In this document: piece by piece, positions 49,133-57,732 of the stretch
How the letters are laid out: every line of letters starts with the position of its first letter
Numbering within the stretch: position 1 is the stretch's first letter
Assembly: GCA_029310945.1 (NCBI GenBank)
Contig: JARJFC010000002.1
Span: forward strand, 124,001-188,000
Source of the DNA: Leptospira sp. 96542
GTDB lineage: Bacteria; Spirochaetota; Leptospiria; Leptospirales; Leptospiraceae
Reading direction: 5' to 3'
DNA length: 64,000 nucleotides
Program-made: the position numbers and the translations under genes
The notes under the pieces: model-generated
The model's input: the letters and a program-made list of their open reading frames with translations, nothing else
What the model was told of the DNA's origin: nothing
Database searches by the model: none

Positions 49133-52100
49133 ACCAAAGGTAAAACAAAAAGGGTTAGGAGGCTTGCTGTTACTAACCCTCCAATCACAACAGTAGCAAG
49201 AGGTCTTTGTACCTCTGCTCCTGGTGAGGTACTAATTGCCATAGGTATAAATCCGATCGAGGCAAGTAGTGCTGTTGTTAAAACAGGCCGTAACCTTGAT
49301 AAACTTGCCGTTTTGATTGCTTCAATTTTTTCCATACCATTTTTTTCAAGATTCGCTATGAAACTTATCAAAACAAGTCCATTGAGAACAGCAATTCCAA
49401 ACAAGGCAATGAAACCAACTCCTGCTGAAATACTGAAAGGCATTCCTCGTAAAAACAAAACAATGATACCTCCAGTGATAGCAAAAGGAACATTGAGGAA
49501 AATGATAAGTGCTTTTGTTATGTCTTCAAATGCAAAGTATAGAATGAGTAAAATGGTAAATAGTGTTATGGGAATTACAATCATTAGGCTATAACTGGCA
49601 GATTCGAATTTCTGAAATTCACCTCCGATCTCATAGTTGTATCCATCAGGAAATTGAATTTTTGTTAGTTTATCTTTTACTTCCGTTACAGTACTTAACA
49701 AATCTTTGCCTCTAATATTAAACTGAACTAAAGCGTACCGGTTTTGGTTGTGATGATAAATTTGTACGGGTCCGTCTTCGATTTTGATCTCTGCCAATTC
49801 CCGTAGAGGAATAAAAATATTTTTTGCCACACCTATAGGTAAATTTTGAATGGAAGCAGATGTGTTTGTATGGGTTGTTTTGATTACAATTTCAAATCGT
49901 TTTATCCCTTCATAGACAATTCCGACATTCGTCCCAGATGATAGTGAAGAAACAATTTGGTTGAGTTCTTGGATACTCATACCATACCTCGATAATTTTT
50001 CTCTATTTGGTATAATTCTTAGGTATTCGAGTCCGTAAAGTTGTTCGATTCTTAAGTCGGTAACTCCTTCAATTTGATTTATGTTTTCACTTATTTGTTC
50101 TGCAATTGATTTTAAAATTTGTAAATCTTCACCGTAAATTTTGATGCCAACATCCGAACGAATGCCTGCCATGATTTCATTATTCCGCATTTCGATTGGT
50201 TGTGATAATCCGTAAGCAACTTCGGGAACAATTGTTTGAAAGATTGACTCTATCTTTTTTTCTATTTCAAATTTAGATAATTTCCATTCTGACCTTGGTT
50301 TCATCTCTAAGTACATATCTGTTTTTTCAACCCCCATCGGTTCGATAGCGAGTTCTGGAGATCCTGTGCGAGAAACAATATTTATCACTTCTGGGATTTC
50401 TTTCAAAATGGCTTTTTCAATTTTAAGAGAGGATTGGAGTGATTCAGATAATGAAGTAGACGGATATCGGTTTACTTCAATTAGAAGGTCACCTTCATCA
50501 AGTTTGGGAATAAATTCTCCTCCAAGAAAAAGTGAAATTAATATGGAAATACCCAATAGAGTGAGTGAAGAATAACCAATCATTTTTGGGTTAGCAAGCG
50601 AATCATTAAGTTTTGGCGAATACCATTTTGTGATTTTTTCGAATATTGGTGTATTGTGATTTGTTTGATCGTTTGCTTTTAAAAATAAAGATGCTAAAAC
50701 AGGTATGATTGTGAGAGTTAAAAAAAAAGCACCAAACAATGCAAAAATAACTGTAGTAGCCATTGGGATAAACATTTTTCCTTCTGTTCCACTGAGAGTT
50801 AGAATTGGAATGTATACAATGCCAATGATGATCTCACCAAAAATAGTTGCTTTTCGAACTTCAACAGTTGCGTTTAAGATTGTGTTTCGTTGTTCTGAAT
50901 CGGTTAGTTGTCTTCCTAACTCTTTTCTTTTGATTCCTAAATGTCTATGCGCATTTTCGATCAATATAACAGCACCATCTACAATCAGGCCAAAATCAAT
51001 AGCTCCCATAGACATTAAATTTGCTGGCATGTCACGCAGGAACATAAGAGAAATTGCGAATAACATCGCCATTGGTATGATAGATGCGATCACAAGTCCT
51101 GATCGTAAATCACCTATCATCAAAAATAAGATGAGAATAACAAGTATAGCTCCTTCCGAAAGATTCCAGATGATTGTTTGGATGGTATTTTTTACCATGA
51201 TGGAACGGTCATAATAAGGAGATATTGTCATACCCTGGGGTAGAGTTTTGGAAATTTCTTCTACCCTTAGTTTCACATTGTTTGTAACTTTGAGTGAATT
51301 TTCACCAAGTAACATGAGTGTGACGGCACCCACCACTTCTGATTCTCCGTTAGAAGTGGCGCCACCTTTTCGTAATCTATGGCCTTCTTTTATTTCCGCA
51401 ATCTGGCTTAGATAAATTGGATATCCATCATCTGTTTTAGAAACAGCAATATTGGAAAAGTCGTGAATGCTTTTTAATAGCCCATCGCTGCCGATGATGA
51501 GTTGTTCTTTTTTCACTTCTAAATAACCACTGCCGGTCGCAGAGTTATTTTTTTGTAAAGCTTGTATGATCTGATCAAAACCAACACGCAGAGATGAAGT
51601 TTTGTAAGGATCCACTATGATTTGAAATTGTTTAGTGAATCCGCCAAATCGATTAACTTCGACAATGCCTGGAACTGTTTTTAATAATGGATTTATATAC
51701 CAATCTAAATATGTTGTGAGTTCGGTAGGAGAGTGTAGTGAACTATTTAAAGTAAATTGATAAACTTCGCCGAGTCCTGTTGTAATCGGTGCAAGAGTTG
51801 GTTTACCATAAATGATTGGAATCGTTTCGCTTGCCTCTACCAGTTTTTCACTAATCATTTGTCGAGCGGATAATAGATCAGACCCATCCTCAAAAATTGC
51901 TGTTACAAGTGAAAATCCATATCGTGAAACTGATCTAACTTCCGTTAAATTTGGAGTTCCCGTGATGGCTCTTTCTATGGGAAGTGTAATGTATTGTTCT
52001 ATTTCAATTGCTGAGAGGGCAGGGGAATTTGTAATGATCTGAACTTGAACGTTAGTTATATCAGGAATTGCATCTACCTTTAAATGATAGACAGAATATA

Positions 52101-52188
52101 ATCCGATAAACACTAAAAAGCTTGAAGCTAAAATGACTAATAATCGATTGTTTAAAGAAAATGAAACAAGTTTGGTTAGAAAATCCAT
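49081..52188 (-). CDS. czcA: CzcA-type RND heavy-metal efflux pump
   Basis: This 1035-residue protein is the inner-membrane pump of a heavy-metal RND system. It has 12 helices, two large periplasmic loops and the proton-relay motif AIDFGLIVDGAVILIENAHRHL in the fourth helix, diagnostic for the CzcA (cobalt-zinc-cadmium) branch rather than the CusA copper branch. The second half has the repeat with MPFSISAGVGFIALFGIAVLNGLV. It exports divalent cations through CzcB and CzcC. It starts where czcB ends, with adjacent codons. Metal specificity is inferred. Confidence 0.92.
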   Translation of the reverse strand: MDFLTKLVSFSLNNRLLVILASSFLVFIGLYSVYHLKVDAIPDITNVQVQIITNSPALSAIEIEQYITLPIERAITGTPNLTEVRSVSRYGFSLVTAIFEDGSDLLSARQMISEKLVEASETIPIIYGKPTLAPITTGLGEVYQFTLNSSLHSPTELTTYLDWYINPLLKTVPGIVEVNRFGGFTKQFQIIVDPYKTSSLRVGFDQIIQALQKNNSATGSGYLEVKKEQLIIGSDGLLKSIHDFSNIAVSKTDDGYPIYLSQIAEIKEGHRLRKGGATSNGESEVVGAVTLMLLGENSLKVTNNVKLRVEEISKTLPQGMTISPYYDRSIMVKNTIQTIIWNLSEGAILVILILFLMIGDLRSGLVIASIIPMAMLFAISLMFLRDMPANLMSMGAIDFGLIVDGAVILIENAHRHLGIKRKELGRQLTDSEQRNTILNATVEVRKATIFGEIIIGIVYIPILTLSGTEGKMFIPMATTVIFALFGAFFLTLTIIPVLASLFLKANDQTNHNTPIFEKITKWYSPKLNDSLANPKMIGYSSLTLLGISILISLFLGGEFIPKLDEGDLLIEVNRYPSTSLSESLQSSLKIEKAILKEIPEVINIVSRTGSPELAIEPMGVEKTDMYLEMKPRSEWKLSKFEIEKKIESIFQTIVPEVAYGLSQPIEMRNNEIMAGIRSDVGIKIYGEDLQILKSIAEQISENINQIEGVTDLRIEQLYGLEYLRIIPNREKLSRYGMSIQELNQIVSSLSSGTNVGIVYEGIKRFEIVIKTTHTNTSASIQNLPIGVAKNIFIPLRELAEIKIEDGPVQIYHHNQNRYALVQFNIRGKDLLSTVTEVKDKLTKIQFPDGYNYEIGGEFQKFESASYSLMIVIPITLFTILLILYFAFEDITKALIIFLNVPFAITGGIIVLFLRGMPFSISAGVGFIALFGIAVLNGLVLISFIANLEKNGMEKIEAIKTASLSRLRPVLTTALLASIGFIPMAISTSPGAEVQRPLATVVIGGLVTASLLTLFVLPLVYLKFSAKKFFILSKEA

Positions 52189-53334
52189 TCATTCGCCTCC
52201 AAAACTTGATTTGAATTTAATGGCTTTTAAAGCAAAGGCTCCACCTACAACGATCTCATCTCCTTCGTTTAGGTTATCGATTGCCTCAACTTTACCTAGG
52301 TATTCACTGCCGATTTTAATTTCTTTCCACAAAAATTCAGTTTCATTTATTTTTTGAAAAACATAGGATTTATTTTGATAAGATTGAATCGATTCTTTAG
52401 GGAGAACAAATGTTAGCTTTTTGTTTACACCGAATGATACTTTCCCAAATAGACCGATTTTTGCTAAAGCATTTTTGTTTTTAAAAACAATCCTTGCATG
52501 TACAGTTCTCGAAACGGGGTCAACTTTTTCCCCAATATGCTCAAGTTTTCCTTCAAAACTGATCTCAGGATAAGCATTCAAAATAATGTTTGCATTGACA
52601 CCTTCTTTTAAATATTGTAAATGATCTTCAAAAACTTTTGCTTGAAACCAAACGGTCGATAGGTCAACAATTGTTGTCAAAATCTGATTTGCTTGGACAA
52701 TAGAACCTGGTACAGCGTTTCTAGAAATTGATAACCCTGATTTTGGAGCATAAACAATGTAAATACCCGAAACTGAATTGTCTATGGGAAGTCCATTTAC
52801 TCGCAAACTCTCTTCTGTTGCTTTTTTTTCGGCGAGAATAATGTTCAAATTTGTTTCTGCATCGATAAGCTCTTGTTTTGCGGCAAGATTCATTTTCACC
52901 AACGTTTCAATCCTTTTTACATTTTGTTCGTAAGATGTTAATTTTGATTTTGTAATTTGGTAATTCGATCTCAGATTGGCAAGCTCAGGAGAATCGATAA
53001 TGGCTAATTTTTGTCCCTTTGTTATTCTATCACCTTCAACAAAGAATACTTTTGTAATTCGTCCAGGTAGTCTTGCTGGTACGTCGGTAACTGCGTCTGA
53101 CGGTGCTTCCGTTTCACCTGTCAACTCTATTAAAGTTACCATTGGTTCTTTTGTTATTTTAATCGTTTGAATTTCTAAATTATCTAATATTTCCGTATTT
53201 ACTGTGATCAAATTTTCATCTTTTGCTGAAAAACTCTCAGCTCCTGAAGATTTCGATTTTGAAAGAAAAAAATAGATACATGTTGAAAATAGTGTAATAA
53301 TTAATAATATAATAATACTTCGTTTCATCTTCAT
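52189..53334 (-). CDS. czcB: CzcB-type periplasmic adaptor (membrane fusion protein)
   Basis: The 381-residue protein has an amino-terminal anchor (IIILLIITLFSTCIYFFL), a lipoyl-like hairpin (GRITKVFFVEGDRITKGQKLAIIDSPELANL), a coiled coil and a beta-barrel plus membrane-proximal domain, the order of HlyD/CzcB adaptors. It links the inner-membrane pump to the outer-membrane channel and may bind metal. It overlaps czcC by 4 bases and abuts czcA, so all three are co-translated. Confidence 0.9.
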   Translation of the reverse strand: MKMKRSIIILLIITLFSTCIYFFLSKSKSSGAESFSAKDENLITVNTEILDNLEIQTIKITKEPMVTLIELTGETEAPSDAVTDVPARLPGRITKVFFVEGDRITKGQKLAIIDSPELANLRSNYQITKSKLTSYEQNVKRIETLVKMNLAAKQELIDAETNLNIILAEKKATEESLRVNGLPIDNSVSGIYIVYAPKSGLSISRNAVPGSIVQANQILTTIVDLSTVWFQAKVFEDHLQYLKEGVNANIILNAYPEISFEGKLEHIGEKVDPVSRTVHARIVFKNKNALAKIGLFGKVSFGVNKKLTFVLPKESIQSYQNKSYVFQKINETEFLWKEIKIGSEYLGKVEAIDNLNEGDEIVVGGAFALKAIKFKSSFGGE

Positions 53335-54641
53335 TGTCCTCCATCTTTTAATTTGTAACCAAGCACTCTCAAAAGTTCAATTTTGGCCATTTCAAATTCT
53401 GATTTTGCGCTTAGGTGATTAATTATAGTTTGGATCAAAATTCGCTGGTGATTGATTGCATCGATCACTTTGATTTTACCCTGTTTGATGGCTTCTTGGA
53501 GATGGTTAATATCTGCTTCTGCCTTACCAAGTTTTACGTCATCAAAAAGTTTCATTTCCTCACTCAATAATACGTAGTTTGTAATTGCGATGATCACTTC
53601 TTGTTTGATATTTGTTTCGACCGATTCTTTGAAAATTTTTGATTGTTCTATTTTTGAAGATCCAATGGAAGTTTCTGCTTCGTAGTTTCTCCAAACAGGA
53701 ATTTGGAAACTAAACATGCCCCCAACCACTCTTTCATTGAAACCGTCGTTTTGCACAAAGGCGCCAAAACTTACATTGGGAATTTTTTGGTTTCGGATTT
53801 CGTTTCTACGAAGCACACTCAGTTCAATGTCTTTCTCTTGGATTTTTAACTCGGGTCTTTTTTGAATCGCAAATTGAATTAAGTCTTTCTTTGTTTTTGG
53901 TAAATTATTTGGAATCGTAATTTCTGAATATTTAAGTTTTTCAATTGGAAAATCTTCATTCAAATAAACCAATATACTTGATTTTAAATTTTCCTTATAT
54001 CTTTTGAATTGATTCCAGGTTCGATACAGTCGAATCTCTTCTGCTTCGGACAAGGATTCGTCAATGCCAGGAGATAATCCAAGGTTCACTCTTGCCTTTG
54101 AAATATTTTTTAGTTCTGAGACCAATTGTAAACTTTCGAAGTAGTTTTTTTCTTCTTTATCCAAAAACTGGTATTGAACAATTTTTTTTAGAAAATCAAA
54201 TTCTAATGCCCTATCGGTAGATTCTATCTGTAATACCTGTGTTTGGAATTCCTCATCCGCAATTTGAATCATTATTTCACGTTTGCCATTAGTGAAAATT
54301 TCTTGGTTAACCATCAACTGAAAGTTATTAGTAATAGAATCAGACTCGGGGAAAAGCGAAACATTGGATGAAGATCTTCGGTTTGCTATATAGTTCGAAA
54401 AACTAGGATTAGATGGAAAGTAGTAAGAAGCAATTTTCTTTCTACCCATCATTTCCTGAAGTTTTGCGCCTTCGATGCGACTGTTTGGGTGATTTGAAAC
54501 GATGCATTGGATTGTTTCATATAAATCAGTAGATGAATTGCAGTTGTTTGGAAAATTTGTTTCGCCTTGTAACGAAAATGAATGCGCAAAGTAAAAAAAT
54601 AGGGAACCCAAAACATGAGTTCGTTTTATAAATGAGAACAT
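53331..54641 (-). CDS. czcC: CzcC-type outer-membrane efflux channel
   Basis: The 436-residue protein has a signal peptide and two repeated long helical segments typical of TolC/CzcC outer-membrane factors, with PNVSFGAFVQNDGFNERVVGGMFSFQIPVW as an internal strand-turn region. It forms the outer-membrane exit of the pump. It is separated from the upstream Cys/His-rich gene by 34 bases that hold an inverted repeat, and it leads the czcCBA set. Confidence 0.88.
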   Translation of the reverse strand: MFSFIKRTHVLGSLFFYFAHSFSLQGETNFPNNCNSSTDLYETIQCIVSNHPNSRIEGAKLQEMMGRKKIASYYFPSNPSFSNYIANRRSSSNVSLFPESDSITNNFQLMVNQEIFTNGKREIMIQIADEEFQTQVLQIESTDRALEFDFLKKIVQYQFLDKEEKNYFESLQLVSELKNISKARVNLGLSPGIDESLSEAEEIRLYRTWNQFKRYKENLKSSILVYLNEDFPIEKLKYSEITIPNNLPKTKKDLIQFAIQKRPELKIQEKDIELSVLRRNEIRNQKIPNVSFGAFVQNDGFNERVVGGMFSFQIPVWRNYEAETSIGSSKIEQSKIFKESVETNIKQEVIIAITNYVLLSEEMKLFDDVKLGKAEADINHLQEAIKQGKIKVIDAINHQRILIQTIINHLSAKSEFEMAKIELLRVLGYKLKDGGQ

Positions 54642-54649
54642 ATGTACCT

Positions 54650-54679
54650 CTAGTTTGTTTGTATTTTAAACTAAACTAG
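54650..54679. promoter_or_regulatory. Inverted repeat before czcC
   Basis: CTAGTTT (54650-54656) and AAACTAG (54673-54679) are perfect arms with a 16-base centre. It fills the short gap between the Cys/His-rich gene and czcC, and could be a metal-regulator site or an attenuator. Confidence 0.4.
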
Positions 54680-55062
54680 GTTAGACGGGGTGGTCTGAAA
54701 AAATCGAAACTAAGAGAAAATTTAGGAAAGGATACTTTATTTTGGGTAAGATAAACTTTATGTAGATTGATTCTGATATGCGAAAGGTATAAATCCCAAG
54801 AACAGGAAACGATTAAATTACATGGACAAGAAATACAAACATGATCGTCGTGGTCGCCATTTTCAGATAACTCATGGTTTGATAATCCGTGAGCGTGATC
54901 TAAAAAGGCGTATGGGCATTTTGCTTCTGCATTTCCCAATCCACCGCAGTTAGCCTCATTGTCTACTATCTTTTGGAATGTAAAGTTTACCGAAAACAAG
55001 AGTACAATACAAATATGGAATGTTTTTTTCCAATATTTGAATGTAAGCTTAAAGAGATTCAT
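54676..55062 (-). CDS. Small exported Cys/His-rich protein linked to czcCBA
   Basis: This 128-residue protein has an amino-terminal signal (FHICIVLLFSVNFTF), then NCGGLGNAEAKCPYAFLDHAHGLSNHE, DHDDHVCISCPCN and a carboxyl FDFFRPPRLT. The Cys and His spacing suggests a metal-binding periplasmic protein comparable to CzcI-like or DUF2946-like accessory proteins. It starts inside the stop codon of the DUF1574 gene (ATGA) and precedes czcC. Its tail resembles that of the Cys/His-rich protein in the copper cluster at 30.1 kb. Confidence 0.65.
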   Translation of the reverse strand: MNLFKLTFKYWKKTFHICIVLLFSVNFTFQKIVDNEANCGGLGNAEAKCPYAFLDHAHGLSNHELSENGDHDDHVCISCPCNLIVSCSWDLYLSHIRINLHKVYLTQNKVSFPKFSLSFDFFRPPRLT

Positions 55063-56207
55063 TTTAATACATTTAATAGTTCTTTTGTGATTTCAGTATA
55101 ACAACGTGGCGATACATGGGCGGCATCTAAATAATAAGCACATTTCATATCAACTGTTTGCATATCTAAATATTTTACATTATAAGACTGCAGTTTAGGT
55201 AAAATAATTTCTTTATAAAGTTTTGTAACAGTAGGGTTATTTTCTACATCTGTTAAGTTCGGATGGCTTTTGGGTTTCCAAAAAATATAGGGGATCTTGT
55301 GTGTTTCTAATAATTTAATCATCCGATCTAAGTAAGCAAGTTGTTCGTAATCCACTTCGAAATTATTGTAGATGGTTTTTTCTAACTCGTTCACCATCCA
55401 CAAATATTTGATCGCATACATTGCGGAAGACGGATCAGGATTTATATCGTCTTCGAAAATATAGGTTCCATTTTTCGACTTAAAATTTGAAATATTGTCA
55501 TTAAAATCATTGTATCGATTTAATTGTTTTGGATCGATATTCATGTCTTTCATTGCTTTTTCAAGCAGAGGTGCTTTGCCTTCTTTGCCTTTTAATAAGT
55601 CAAAAAATTTTGAGAATGAAAATTGGTATCTATAGGAAAGGAATGTTCGTGTAACAAAGAGTCTGTGAACAGTGTCCGTTTCAAAATATTCTAAATGACT
55701 GAGAGCATAGGGAATGGATAAACCTTCCTGTTTAGAATAAATATTGATTAAACTGTTTCGATTAAAACTGCCAGGTGATATTTCTACAAAAACCAAGTCT
55801 GGTTTTAAACCTCGTTCCAATAACTGAAGGAACCTTGTGTAAAAATTTATAAAGGAACCTCCTGGGAATGCAATCGATTTGCCGTGCCAATCTGCTAGCT
55901 TCTTTTTGTCCTCAGAATTTAAATAAGGGTCAGCTAATGTATAGCCTGGATCCGGAAACGCATTGAAGGCTTTTGTCCGCGAAGTTCCCAGTGCCCAAAT
56001 TTGTTTAGCAGACCTAGATTTATCGAAGTCTTTTGGTTCAGAATTTTGTTCTACTTCGGCAAGGGTTAAATCAACTGATTTAAAATCTGTAACTCTATTT
56101 CGTAAGTATGGAATTGAAAGTAACCTATCCACACAAAGAAATAACACGAATATTGCGAGCGGTTTCCACCAGATCCATTGTTTTATTGGGTTTCGTTTGT
56201 TTGTCAT
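55059..56207 (-). CDS. DUF1574 protein (SGNH-like partner of the MBOAT enzyme)
   Basis: This 382-residue protein has one amino-terminal membrane helix (WKPLAIFVLFLCVDRLL) and a periplasmic domain. IWALGTSRTKAF sits near the first strand (possible Ser nucleophile) and YYLDAAHVSPRCY near the end (possible Asp-His), the SGNH/AlgJ-like order. DUF1574 is characteristic of Leptospira. It lies 12 bases after an MBOAT acyltransferase gene, so both likely add acyl groups to a surface polysaccharide. It overlaps the next gene by 4 bases. Confidence 0.8.
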   Translation of the reverse strand: MTNKRNPIKQWIWWKPLAIFVLFLCVDRLLSIPYLRNRVTDFKSVDLTLAEVEQNSEPKDFDKSRSAKQIWALGTSRTKAFNAFPDPGYTLADPYLNSEDKKKLADWHGKSIAFPGGSFINFYTRFLQLLERGLKPDLVFVEISPGSFNRNSLINIYSKQEGLSIPYALSHLEYFETDTVHRLFVTRTFLSYRYQFSFSKFFDLLKGKEGKAPLLEKAMKDMNIDPKQLNRYNDFNDNISNFKSKNGTYIFEDDINPDPSSAMYAIKYLWMVNELEKTIYNNFEVDYEQLAYLDRMIKLLETHKIPYIFWKPKSHPNLTDVENNPTVTKLYKEIILPKLQSYNVKYLDMQTVDMKCAYYLDAAHVSPRCYTEITKELLNVLK

Positions 56208-56219
56208 ATAGTTTACAAT

Positions 56220-57599
56220 TTAAAATTGGAAGTAGATAAAAGATCTAACTTCAGATACAGTGCCTGCCACCCATAAGGAGAAAAAAACAATAAGAGAGGG
56301 AAGTAACGCCCACTCCAATTTTCTGATTTTTATGTTTTTGAAAATATTTGGATAATATTCGAATACATGTAAGATGATGAACAATAATATTAAATACCCA
56401 ACTCCATTGGGAAGTTCGATCATAACACCTTGGTTTATAAAAAAACTTTTAAAATAAGCGATGGACGTTTTGATGGAGTCGGCTCTAAAGAAAACCAAAC
56501 TCATAATCGAAACATGAAATATTAACGGTACTTTGATCCAACGTGGCCAAAATTTCTTTTTGTCTTTTTTGATGGCAAACCAGAACCTTTCCACGCACAA
56601 TAAGGTTCCCATCCAAACTCCCCACATGATGAATGTATAATTTGCGCCATGCCAAAGACCACCAAGTACCATTGTTATGAACAAATTGATATAAGACATT
56701 AAATATCCATTTTTACTTCCACCGAGTGCAAAATATAAATAGTCGCGTAGCCAGCTAGATAATGTTATGTGCCATCTCCTCCAAAACTCTTGAAAAGAGG
56801 AAGATAAAAATGGCCCAGTGAAGTTTGGAGGGAGTTTGTAACCAAGCAAAGCAGAACATCCGCGTGCAATGTCGGTGTAACCAGCAAAATCACAATAGAT
56901 TTGCATGGCAAAAAAATAAACACCAATGAGGAGTGAAACTGAATTGAAGCCAGATGGATTGTTAAAAATTTGGGTCGGGATAGACGAAATCTGATCGGCA
57001 ATTAAAACTTTTTTAATGATTCCGATTAGAATCCAACTCATTCCAGCTTCAAACATTAGTTTATTTGGATATTTCGGAATATGAATTTTAATCAAAAATT
57101 CTTTTGCTCTTAAAATTGGGCCAGCAATCAATTGAGGAAAGAACAATATGAAAAGTATAAAGTCATCCAACTTAACTTTTTCTTTAAAATCGCCGCGATA
57201 CACATCCACTTGGAAGGCTATGAGTTGGAAAGTATAAAAACTAATAGCAAGCGGGAGTATCCAGTTACTTGCCCACGAATCTAATGAGGATATGAGACCT
57301 AAATCGAGTAAAGTTTGTGAAAAAAAGTTCCAGTATTTAAAAGTAAATAAATTGGCAAGATTGATAATGAGTATTCCAATCAATGCTTTTTTTGCCCGGT
57401 GCGTTTCGTACCAATGGTAATAGATATAGTTGATTACGACAATGCCTACGAAATGAAGTAGAAAGACAAAACTCCAATACCCATAAAAAACGAGAGATGC
57501 AAGAATGAGTATATACTTTCTGTAAATATGTGGTGAGAGCCAATATACAATGTATACAATTAAAAAAAAGAGGAGAAAGATTGAACTGTTAAAGAGCAA
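56220..57599 (-). CDS. MBOAT O-acyltransferase (AlgI-like)
   Basis: The protein (459 residues from the chosen start) is a multi-helix MBOAT enzyme with FQEFWRRWHITLSSWLRDYLYF and the catalytic His in MVLGGLWHGANYTFIMW. AlgI-like enzymes move acyl groups across the inner membrane for polysaccharide O-acylation. I start at the TTG giving LLFNSSIFLLFF, matching AlgI starts, with AAAGG before it; a TTG eight codons earlier is also in frame. It pairs with DUF1574 and begins the long minus-strand gene run ending in czcA. Confidence 0.85.
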   Translation of the reverse strand: MLFNSSIFLLFFLIVYIVYWLSPHIYRKYILILASLVFYGYWSFVFLLHFVGIVVINYIYYHWYETHRAKKALIGILIINLANLFTFKYWNFFSQTLLDLGLISSLDSWASNWILPLAISFYTFQLIAFQVDVYRGDFKEKVKLDDFILFILFFPQLIAGPILRAKEFLIKIHIPKYPNKLMFEAGMSWILIGIIKKVLIADQISSIPTQIFNNPSGFNSVSLLIGVYFFAMQIYCDFAGYTDIARGCSALLGYKLPPNFTGPFLSSSFQEFWRRWHITLSSWLRDYLYFALGGSKNGYLMSYINLFITMVLGGLWHGANYTFIMWGVWMGTLLCVERFWFAIKKDKKKFWPRWIKVPLIFHVSIMSLVFFRADSIKTSIAYFKSFFINQGVMIELPNGVGYLILLFIILHVFEYYPNIFKNIKIRKLEWALLPSLIVFFSLWVAGTVSEVRSFIYFQF

Positions 57600-57651
57600 G
57601 TGGACACCTTTCCATTTCCACAATACTTCATCTCCTCGCTTAAAAAATCGA

Positions 57652-57728
57652 GCATAAATTCCAATCTCTGCCGGGCATTGACTGAATTGGGATTGATTTT
57701 AAACGGGTCTTTGTGCAAAAATTTATGC
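57652..57728. promoter_or_regulatory. Widely spaced inverted repeat in the divergent promoter region
   Basis: GCATAAATT (57652-57660) and AATTTATGC (57720-57728) are perfect 9-base arms 59 bases apart between the MBOAT and acetoacetyl-CoA synthetase genes. A shared regulator that loops DNA is one reading; chance is another. Confidence 0.3.
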
Positions 57729-57732
57729 CAAG

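Noticed and set aside
50705..51214. Plus-strand 169-codon frame inside czcA
   Set aside because: It mirrors the hydrophobic helices of CzcA on the other strand; a shadow frame.
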